Positions 46,803 to 57,200 of a DNA stretch of 64,000 nucleotides are shown one piece after another (the first letter of the stretch is position 1; each line of letters starts with the position of its first letter). The position numbers and the translations under genes are program-made. The stretch comes from Eunapius fragilis (Eukaryota; Porifera; Demospongiae; Spongillida; Spongillidae): assembly GCA_963681505.1 (NCBI GenBank), contig OY811971.1, positions 11,855,242-11,919,241 on the forward strand, read 5' to 3'. The notes beneath the pieces are model-generated. The model was not told the origin of the DNA. It was given only the letters and a program-made list of their open reading frames with translations, and searched no databases.

Positions 46803-47901
46803 ATGGCGATGCATTCTGGAGAGCAGAATCGGTTCCATCCGTATGTGGGGCAGGGCATGCACCCTGATTCTGGATCATCTCGGGGGAGCGCGTCTGGGAC
46901 TCCAGTTGTACCACTGCAAAGACCACCACCACAACCACTGCAAGGACCACCACTTCAAAGACCACCACCACATCAGCTGCAACCATCTTTGGATACGATC
47001 GTAACAACGATGGGTACCAATTGCGCCCTCCTAAACAGAGTACTTACAGAGCAGGAGAACATCAAAACTACATTAAATGACCTAGTACAGAGTTCATTTT
47101 GTATAGAGAAGAGTGGGTTCAAGGTAAGCAATAAAAATTATCAGCAGCTAGTGACACATGTTTGTGCTGTCTTTTAATTCAGGATGACTTGCTAGTAGAA
47201 TCAGGACTTCTGTTCTGTAAAGTCATGGACAGGCTCCCCGATCAGAAAGAGATATCAGTAATAGTATAAAAATTTCCACATATGCTATATTCATGTGTAT
47301 TTCTAGGGGCTAGTGGTTAAGGTGTTGAAGTCGGAATCTCTAAAGAAGTACAAAAAAACCACAGCCATAAGATTTGTGAAAGAACGTTTATCAGAACTTC
47401 GGGCAGAAGAACGACGGAGAGTATGTGCACATGTATATGTAATGGAGTTTATATATTTATATATTGTTCCAGATTCTTGGACTGCGACCCTGCAAAGATT
47501 TTGCTGTATTGAGGTGTGATGAATTCGGAGACAAATTTCTTCCATTTTTAAAAGTGGAAAAGGAAGCAATACCAAACTACAAATATCATGTGGCTGTGTT
47601 GGTACGTACATCTGCTATTAATGTTTTTTTTTACCTATTTACTTTATGAAGAGTACATTTCATGTAGCGCAAGTACTGCAGAAGTGTACTCACCAGCCAA
47701 ACTAACACATACAAAGGATTTCAAACATGGTTAAAGATGCATTTCCACGAGGGGAAACCATCTAACCTAGAAATGCAAACAATGCTGGCTGAAGAGGACT
47801 CCATCTTGTATCCTCAGTTACAGCCTGCCGGATCACCACCCCCAATATCAGCAGGGTCACCACAGCAGCCTATTGAACCAGTCTATGAAAACTATGCGTG
47901 A
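46803..47901 (+). CDS. Unknown 290-aa protein, divergent partner of the transposase-like gene, 5 exons
   Basis: Exons 46803-47123, 47183-47257, 47307-47420, 47473-47601 and 47668-47901, all phase 0, GT-AG, introns 49-66 bp. The N-terminal 70 residues are low complexity and Pro/Gln-rich (PLQRPPPQPLQGPPLQ). A helical region follows (NRVLTEQENIKTTLNDLVQ), then a Lys/Arg-rich stretch (SLKKYKKTTAIRFVKERLSE, LRAEERRR) and a compact C-terminal part (RKYCRSVLTSQTNTYKGF, QTWLKMHFHEGKPS) ending in a Pro-rich tail. No known domain is recognised. The intact frame and intron sizes matching its neighbour suggest the two form one unit; an accessory DNA-binding protein of the transposon is a reasonable but unproven guess. 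Confidence 0.75.
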
Positions 47902-48833
47902 AACGTTTTCTAAGATCGGTTTGCCAGTTATATACTCATTTTGTATCCATTTTTGATTTCTTTTATATTCATTTGCTGCCCTTTTCTGATTTGCCAATTT
48001 CATTTGTACTCATTTGCAATGCAGTGGTCTTTTTCTGATATGGTTGTACTACAATTGATATACACAAACAATTCTTATCTCGCATGTGGAGGGCATTTCA
48101 GCATTGTACAGGGTTGTGTCATCCTGCTACTGTGCCTGCCTGATCTTCTTCTGATCCCCTCCACCATAATATTGTCTAGGGCCTACCAGTCCAGTCCATT
48201 CACCATTTCCAAAGGACGCGACGATACTGCTTCAAATCTGGCGTGCATGCAGGGTGTCTTTTGTCCTCGGCAGACAACAAGGCAACTTATCCGTGTTTTG
48301 TAAGGCTGGTTGCTAGAAGATGGCCGAGGCCGGCAACGAACAGGTGTAGACATGGCACCAGCATTTGCTTCAGGTCGTGTAGGTAAACTGGAGCGCTTTG
48401 CCAGGGACTATTTCCCACTAGTTCCAGAGCGCGTCACCTTCTAGCAGCTAGTACTCAGTGGGAGCTAGCTTCGCTGTCTCGTCGTTCGATTTTTTGGCGA
48501 ACCATTTATCGACTAATATGAGCATCTCTCTTACCACTGACTCGTCATCCTGGGAAGGATCCAAACATTGGCGGCCATTTAGGATATTACGTCATGTGTG
48601 TGCACACGTAATAATATTATTCCGTCATGGTTCTAAATATTACCTGACAACTGAAAGGTCTTTTTAATACGCCAATCTCATGCACGAATGACAACTCCAT
48701 GCATAAATAAAAATGAATCTGCATAGAGCATGCAAGATATACGTATATACTAGATCCTTTTTCGTACAAGGCTCTAATTACTGCACGTCAAGTCAAGGGC
48801 GTTGCAACAAAGCTATGCTGAACTATATGGCTA
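47902..48833. other. Downstream flank, no gene recognised
   Basis: Searched by eye for a terminus matching the left side of the divergent gene pair; none was found. A short 120-aa ORF at 47941-48303 has no supporting features. Confidence 0.4.
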
Positions 48834-48937
48834 CTCAGGGCGGATGCAGGTTTTGGGATTTTGAAGGGACACGCCCAGGGGCGGATACAGGATTTTCCAA
48901 AAGGGGGTGTTTAGACCCGCGATACGAAAAGCGCGGT

Positions 48938-48980
<43 letters not shown>

Positions 48981-49045
48981 GGGCGCTTAGCGGAAGACTT
49001 AGAGGGGACCTTATATGAAAGGGGGGGGGGGGGGTTGCAACCCCC

Positions 49046-49083
<38 letters not shown>

Positions 49084-49095
49084 AATTCGCCCCAG
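48834..49095. repeat. Nested poly-G/poly-C MITE remnants
   Basis: cagggcggatgcagg at 48837 and caggggcggatacagg at 48878 are left ends of the poly-G MITE family. Long G runs (48937-48979, 49021-49034) and C runs (49050-49081) follow; the right end is eroded (attcgccccagg). Opposed G and C runs could pair into a long GC stem. Confidence 0.65.
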
Positions 49096-49290
49096 GAACT
49101 ATATATAAGCCTGTTAGGCTACACTTTAATATCTAATTGTACGCATATTTAAGTATTTCCTGCCTCTGGTACATGATGTATTCAGTCTGTACTGATATGA
49201 TCGCTAGTCTGGGACATATTGTTGCTTTTATGTACCAGAATGTGCCATCATTCTGTTTGCGGTCATCGTATCATTCTGGACCACATTTTT

Positions 49291-49490
49291 NNNNNNNNNN
49301 NNNNNNNNNNNNNNNNNNNNNNNNNNNNNNNNNNNNNNNNNNNNNNNNNNNNNNNNNNNNNNNNNNNNNNNNNNNNNNNNNNNNNNNNNNNNNNNNNNNN
49401 NNNNNNNNNNNNNNNNNNNNNNNNNNNNNNNNNNNNNNNNNNNNNNNNNNNNNNNNNNNNNNNNNNNNNNNNNNNNNNNNNNNNNNNNNN
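49291..49490. other. Assembly gap, 200 N
   Basis: Exactly 200 N, a conventional placeholder length, so the true distance is unknown and the two sides may not be adjacent. Confidence 0.99.
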
Positions 49491-49576
49491 TAGCCCCGAC
49501 AGAATGCGGCTTAGGCTACCTCTGCTTCTGCTCCGCTACACAAGGAACGGATGCCTCGCAAGCAACGGCATCAGGT

Positions 49577-49774
49577 TCATCGCATGCAACGGCAACGGGT
49601 TCGCAGCACTTGCAGCGCTCGTGCACAGCAGCCGCGCCTCTTTTTCAGCAGGTGGCTGCGATTGCTGCACTGGTTCATCGCTGCGGTCTTCCGTTTGCAC
49701 GAATCGGATTCATAGTGCCATTGTACGTCAATTTGGTTGCTTTTCAAGCGCTTGCCACACCTATCACAATCCAT
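49577..49774 (-). CDS. Small C2HC-finger ORF, fragment
   Basis: MDCDRCGKRLKSNQIDVQWH followed by YESDSCKRK shows a C-x2-C-x14-H-x5-C spacing, a plausible zinc finger, at the very start of the ORF. The rest is basic and loses any pattern. It could be the first exon of a transposon gene cut by the nearby assembly gap. Confidence 0.3.
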   Translation of the reverse strand: MDCDRCGKRLKSNQIDVQWHYESDSCKRKTAAMNQCSNRSHLLKKRRGCCARALQVLRTRCRCMR

Positions 49775-49850
49775 ATTAAACCAACTTAGGAAACTATCAC
49801 GAGAAGGTTAAAATGTTAAATCGTTCGCTGCAAGTGTCTAGCGATTGTAT

Positions 49851-50915
49851 GATACTTTAGAGAGGGATTGGAAACGCGTCACGTGAGCCATAGAGACTGT
49901 GCGCGCACTCCGTGATCGCGAGCCACACCTTTGAGGTGAGTGAATCTAGAGAAAGTGTCCAGATTTTTTATCGTCTTTATCAAAGGTAAGGGTTTTATAG
50001 TGATTTGACCTTTAAAAAGCCGTTGACGCGTGTAGATTTACAGCGGTACATAAGTATCACAATTCGCAAGATTTATGTACCTTTTTTCAGAACGGGTAGC
50101 CTCCCGAAGGTTTATGATGCGTTATCTGTTTAGAGAGGTGAATTTGCAAGGAGGAATTTTTTTTTGTTTTGTTCTATCATCATCGGATCGTGAGTTACAC
50201 TCTCATCTAGTACGAAAGTGTGAAAAAAGATATGCTTCGTGTTTTATTCAAGCAATCCCAAGTGCTTTTATAATGTTAGATATAAATCCTGAGAGAGAAG
50301 TGAATGCTCCAGGAGGGACTTTTTCCTTTTCCGGAAAATAATGGTCGGTTTTCTAGTAACACTATCGCAAACATGGCATATTTTGTGATTCATTATTGGA
50401 TTGTTCGCGCGCATAAAATATTAGATGATTCATTTTGTACTCGCATAGCATTCAGTCCAGCTCAGCTCGCTGACCTCGAGAAAAAGGAGGTATATTTTGT
50501 ACATTGGGTGTATCTATTATAACAATTCATTCAAATACATACAGACAGGTCTTGGTATTATGGGTAGGAGAAAGCACTGGTGGAAGAAAAAGCCTCAAGC
50601 AAGCAAAGATTTTCCCCTCTTAGCGTCCAGTAAAGTGTGCGTTCCATTTCCTGCATGTGTCCATTCCGTTGGACAAAGTTACCAAACTACGACGGCTCAA
50701 ACAAAATTTGTTATCTGTTCTTCCCAGCAGTTGGTATCTTAAAGCCATCATACATTTTCAATGGCATTTTATTGCGAGCATAGCGAGTAGCTAGATAACA
50801 CGCGAACAAACATAGGTCGATGATAAGGCGTAACAGCAGAACAGAGCAGATCACGGAGTGTAGGTGATAATTAGCGATAATTAACCCCGCGTTTCCAATC
50901 CCTCTCTAAAGTATC
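49851..50915. mobile_element. 1065-bp element with 28-bp perfect inverted repeats
   Basis: Termini start GATACTTTAGAGAGGGATTG and are identical for 28 bp at both ends (49851-49878, 50888-50915). TAT flanks both sides, giving a 3-bp duplication. Inside, ORFs of 72-88 codons (50075-50341, 50304-50522, 50497-50742) are chained in different frames, with repeated GAGAGAAGTGAAT-type donors suggesting spliced coding sequence (FREVNLQGG, NPEREVNAPGG). No family is recognised. Confidence 0.7.
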
Positions 50916-51127
50916 TATGGTATGACAAAGCAACTCCCATGTAAATTAGAAGCGAAAGAAAATATATAAAAACACGAGAATTTTTCTTAAAATGTAATTT
51001 TAGCAGGGGTACCACCCCTACGCCCCTTTTAAAAATCCATTGCTTTTTTTTCTTTTAAGTTCGATTTTTATTTGGAAAGCAGATTCGTAATCTCGTCTTC
51101 AAACTCTACAATATTGGACAATACAGT

Positions 51128-51133
51128 TTTTCA

Positions 51134-51163
<30 letters not shown>
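51128..51163. repeat. Poly-C tract
   Basis: About 26 consecutive C interrupted near the end (cccctccccct), just downstream of the last exon of the NUBP2-like gene. Confidence 0.9.
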
Positions 51164-51166
<3 letters not shown>

Positions 51167-51275
51167 CCCTCTCTTCCTCGCTGTAGGGTATTGAAAGAGT
51201 CTTATATTGACCCATATTTTTGGTGTGGGAACCCTGACAGTCTACACAGATACACATCAAATACACATATAGCCA

Positions 51276-54200
51276 TCATCTGACGTCATTATGCAATGCA
51301 GTAGCCAGACCCAGGAGGTCTTTGGCAGCAGGAGAGTCCGGGAATATTTGAAAGATATCCAGCCCTTTCTCGCAACACTCTACTAATGTCTATGGAAGAA
51401 ATGTTCAATGACGGCAGGAATGCATGACCCAAAAACAAAACCTACTGGATCCATCCCAACAGAGCCTAGGTAGTGCAAACCATAGTCCTTGGCTAGCTGC
51501 CTGACTCCACCCTCAGAGAACAGTGGAAACTGCATCTGAAAAGGAGTACCAATTAAAACCTCAGCAGCAGAGTACATAGATCCAAGTAGACCAGTTTTAT
51601 TTATACACATCATTAGCCCACAACTGACAACAGATGCAGCAGCAGTCACAATAACCTTGGCTTGCATGGTATTTTTTAAGGAAGGCATGTTCTTATTTTT
51701 AAACAGCCATTCCTGTTAGCACTGCAAATAACCCGGGTGAAAAAATACACGTAGTAACGCGTTATTACGCGTGAAAATGGGACATATATAACGCCAAAAC
51801 ACGCGATTTTCAAGATGATTATCTCCTTCATTGTGCAATACAATAGAGTTGAATTTTGCCTATACACAAAGCGGTCCAGTGTGTATAAAGTTCCAAAGAC
51901 TGGTTGGTTTGGCATGCATCGTTCCGAAGATATTCACATTCAAGTACGAACTTGATTTCGCGGGAAAGTATACAAAAGCCCGCGAAATTAAGCTAGTACA
52001 TTGAATGTGAATATCATCGGAGCGATGCATGCCAAACCAACCAGTCTTTGGAATTTTATACACACTGGACCGCTTTGTGTATAGGCAAAATTCAACTCTT
52101 TTGCATTGCACAATCAAGGAGATAATCATCTTGAAAATCGCGTGTTTTGGCGTTATTTATGTCCCATTTTCACGCGTTATAACGCGTCTACGTGTATTTT
52201 TTCACCCGGGTAAGCTGATTGATATGTCGAACAAAGTTTTAAGGCCATTCCAAGCGTGATTGTATTTTCCACCTGTATAAAATGTCATCATTATGTCCTT
52301 ATTATGTACATGCACTTTATCATAACTTTTAAGGGTGGGTCGGGGGTGGAGTTATGTGAGCTCTCAATAGCAAACTATTATTGTAAACACTATGGCCTAA
52401 AGTTTTTAGGAACTGGCTGCAATATTCACTATGTGAGAAGAGATGGCCTCATAAGGTACAATAAGGCGATTCCCCATCTGTACTGACATACACACTCAAA
52501 AGGTGTAGGCAAAGGGCTGATGGTGCGACATAATGTAAACAATACATAAGAGTCGCGCCTACCTGCATGGGAAGTGAAACTATTTTCACAATTGGAATGA
52601 TTAACCAACGATGTGATTGGTTTAAGGACCAAAGCAATATTTCAAACCAATGTTCATCGTTCATTACCCAAATCAGCTTTGCATTTTCTTAGGCTTGTGA
52701 TTCAAACCAATTTTCATGGCATTTTTTTCTTCCAACCCCAAATTACAGGTTTGAACTTGAAACCAAAAGTACAGTACAAGCCAACAAATGCACCATCTTC
52801 CAATGATATGTTACGCTGAAGGAAGATGTACATGCGGGATATCCATTTGAAGCAAGGTCATTCATGGTGTGCATACAAAATTCGATAAAGGTTTCCTAAG
52901 CTATTTATTTAGGTTTTAGAGAGTATTATTATTTTATACTGGAATAATTTATAATATTTAAAATCATTATTTCTTTAATAACAATAAGTGAATACATGAA
53001 TGAGAACAAATGCACATAAAAATGAAAATATTCACCACTTCAACCTTAATAACTTTAGGGCAAATGATGGTCTTAAATGCTTAAATGTTAATAGCTCACT
53101 ATTGAACCTAGGAACTTGAAATCAGTACTGTTTTGACGCATATTCAGATCATGTGTTACTTATTACAATCAATTATCATAAACCGCACTCTTGAACTTTG
53201 TTAACAGAGGGCTTTGAATATTTTGATTTATGACGGATTTGATAGTTACTTAACTGCTTACAATAAATGAAATCTAATTGGATTATTTGTATTTGCCTAA
53301 CTACTGCAACATATGTCAAGCAGTCAATCCTGAGTTATAAAGCGTTGCGTTCTTTCACAAACACCCTGTATATTACCTGCCTTATCTTGAAGGGAGGCTC
53401 ACATATAATTAAATTATTATTTGTGGATACATAGTCAAAGAATTAGTTATACAAATACAATGTCAAATAGAAGCCTCCATCTCGTGTAATATGTGTGGTT
53501 ACCATAGGCAGATCCTGAGGGGTGTACCCAAATCACATTCACAATTAATTCTCCCCCATAGATAATACCATATATGGTGGAAACCAATTGTGAATATGAT
53601 ATGTACAGCCCTTCTGGATCTGCCTATGGCTACCCTGCATCTGGAAATTTAGTTTATGGTTTGCATGTTTAGTCTTTACCCTTTACAAAAATACCATGGT
53701 CAAAATAATCCGTTAACTGATTACCAGCAGTAAGCGTCTAAAGACACGCAATCATTACGTTACATGGCAGCCGTAAGCGTCTAAAGACGCGCAGCCAGTT
53801 ATGTTGGACTAAAATAATTTTAAGTGATCAGGCAGTGCTGTTATGACAAATATGGGCTAATAAACAGATACAAGAGGCATCCAGATACTTGCGTTCATAA
53901 ACACCCGTATTGAAACTAAAAACACCAGCCATGCACTAATTGGAATAATACATGTATGCACATTCGAACGAAGGTCTTTATTCACTCCATACAAAAGATT
54001 TCAACGGCATCTATACATTTCCAAGAAGGTTGAAGAATTCCTTATCACTTATACGTAGTTAGGTGTCAGCCTCATTCGACAAATTCGTAACACTAGCATA
54101 CAGTTTATTGAATGAAAAATCTACGTTTTGACAGCGGTCGAGCGGTGAAGCTATAGTCCACGGATGTATAAAACAAAGTAACATACCTTCTCATACTAAA

Positions 54201-57200
54201 CTTCATCCGTTTAAGCGGCAAACTAAAGCTGACAGAGTTTTGAGTAACATTTAAAACGATAGCAAAAATAATTTGGCCGGAAGTGGATTGACGTTAATAA
54301 ATTATTCAGCTGGTAATCAGTTAAACAGAATGTATATCAACACAGTATTTATTTAATTTAAAAAAAAGAAATCAGACATGTCACATCTGATTTAGTCATC
54401 TGTCATCACCCCGATGGCATACCACAAAATATCACACATGCTCACCTGACAACAAGGACAGCTAAATCCATTCATGTTCTCAACGATACCCATTATATTT
54501 AAATTCATTTTGCGACAAAAATCTATTTCCTTCCTAATAGTAGCCAGTGCCACCTCCTGTGGTGTGGTAACAATGATTGCACCCTCGGGTCGCGAATTCA
54601 TCAACCCTTTCACTACAGCCAAGTGCTCGTCAGAAGTTCCAGGAGGGGTGTGAACATCAAGGGTCAAAGAAAACCACCGCACTGAAGAACTACATTTCCT
54701 ATATAATGCACACTACCCTCCCCAATAACACTTTAAAATTTGGGCTCAACATCAGTTATGCACACATCACTATCACCAACTGCACCTACTGGGGGGCAGC
54801 AGCAATGCACAGTACAGATGCCTAGATTGACTAAAACTCCTAACGCTCAACTCTTTACACCAAACTACTCTCCCTCCAATATCACACAACTGTACACATA
54901 TGTCCCTACAACACCAACCAACAGCCATTTCTGCACTACTCACATAGCCCAGCACCATTTTATTTAATCATTGGCTCTGCTATATTTTATAGGAGCTTAC
55001 TTCATACATCAGTCGACATTGAAATGCATTCATGCAGCTGTTTGTGAAAACCATGGTACAAACATTAATAAAAGGATATGTCAAAAATGAGGTAGTCCAG
55101 GCGACCCCAAAACACATCCTTCATGAATCTTTTAATGAGAGCTAATACAAAAAATGGAGAGATGAAGGATGAAACAATCAACATACAATGTTTTGTACAA
55201 ACAATTCTATCGGAACCTACGCGAGTAGGTTCCATATAGGAATCCAACAGTATCATGAATGTCATTTAAAAATGTCACTCACGTCTAGCGGGACATTTAA
55301 GAATCGGGTCACTTCGCTCGTAGTGGCAATCGAGCGATATCAAAAAGGACAACAGTTCTGCGTTGTATCAGTGTCACAAGACGGTGTACTTTTAGAGAAC
55401 AAAAACACTCGTCCCCATCGTCCGTACCCAGTCCCACCTAAAATTTCTCCTCCGTCGGCTTCTTATTCTTCTTCCTTCCGGAGAGTATAACTCACGACAG
55501 GAACGTTTGTAAAGCACGCTAAGTGTACCAATCGCTTCAGGATGCGTCCGCAGGTTATCTTCGGGTGTCTGTTAGACGCCTAACTGTTCGGGCAATTAAC
55601 TAAAGCGAATAGTACCTCATTTGGTATTCGGTTAAAAATACCCAATTACATCAGCTAGCTATTTTTAAATGCAATATTTAATAATAGCCACGTGTCGTGG
55701 GCGTGATTCAATTCTTAATATTCCTGCACGCTGTGGAAGAGGTATACGCACTGAATCTAAGAGCATCTGTCTCTGAGGCCTTTTCGATGATTTCAGGGTC
55801 CCTACATCTTCATGTATAAATGTCCAACCATATTGCCAAATGGTTGAGAAACGGAATGGAGCAGTGATATGCAATAACGTTATAGGAAGCCTCCTGACGA
55901 ATATTCAAGGTATCATTTTCTGCATGGCGCCTGTGCGTTACTCTCCGCTCTATCATTCGTTACGCAGCTTGAAATGAAAGCCAAAAACTACCATACACGT
56001 AAGTACCCGACACTATCGCATATAATTGCGTTGACCGAATTGATTTCTATGCTATAGCTTCTTATAGCATAACTTTCGAATTCTGTCGGCGGAACTACAT
56101 ACGCGATCAGATACTACGGTATACAGTCTACAGCAGATATATGTGAAGCAAGAGGCTCCAATTAGAATGTGTCTTTCCCACCACCGCCCTTACAGAAAAA
56201 AAGCCCGGCAACAACTAGCCACTTGTACACCTACAGATATACCAAACGAGTGCAATACAAGGTGTCAAGCGCAGTACTGAAAGGAAGAACAAAGCGACCA
56301 CCCGAAGGTGCGTTACACCATGAATGTTGGATCTGGACATAAATTATAGCCATGTATAGTGTATCGCTAAAATGGAAGGAGTATTTTATGCAACAGGTAC
56401 AGCGGTAGATATTGCGTCTCTCTCCACTTTTAGTGCTGTTTGAAATGTGTGCACGCGCTGTTCGCTGACAATCTCGTAATAATGTGTATTGTGGTGCATA
56501 GTTTATATCTGATAATAGTGTCAAAGTTGCTGTGACAACGTATTGTGGCATGGTTTATCTGATAATAGCGTGAGATCAGTGGGTACATGTAATCTTTGTC
56601 TGATGTATTATATGGCTTCACTTGCCAGTGGAGGATTTGTTTTAACTAATGGTTGTTTAAATCACCTGTTCCCGGTCCAGGAGTCGCTCTACCTGCTCCA
56701 CATCCAGGTCCAGGAGTCGTTCCATTCCAGCTGCAGTATTAGCTCCACCTGCTCTACCTGCTGTATATCCTGGATACAGCAGTATATCCTGGTCCAAAAT
56801 ATACAGCAGTATATATCCTGATCCAGGATATGCAAGATGCATGCATGACACACTCCTGGGTTTTATTAGCTATGTAAGTGGTATTTATTGTTTAAATAGT
56901 ACTACTGTGTGTTTTAATGGTACACCCACACCTCAAAAAATTGCATGGCCACGACATTCTAAAAAAAAACTGTCATTTGACATTCTTGCTACATGGGTAC
57001 ATAAGTTTCAAGAACTAAATCCACCAAAAAAAAAAAGTAGGAAACAAGTGATAAAAACATTCTCTATGTGAGAAGGTTGGTGGTATATAGGAATCAAAGG
57101 CGGTGGTGGTGTAAAAAGCAAGGGAACAAGGTTTATGATTGAATAGGAAAAATGAAATAGACCTATATTAGCGCGCAGTTAAACATGACATGCTGCTAAT

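Noticed and set aside
42000..48800. Terminal inverted repeats for the divergent gene pair
   Set aside because: I looked for CAC-type or other matching ends on both sides and found none I could support.
49137..49779. ORFs running through the N gap
   Set aside because: The gap has no sequence and the flanking pieces show no shared protein family.
54392..54682. Continuous reading [15 protein letters not shown] upstream of TPPGTSDEH as exon sequence
   Set aside because: It would leave out the family segment [21 protein letters not shown], which is found as a proper exon at 55141-55080; the upstream codons are better read as the end of an AT-AC intron.
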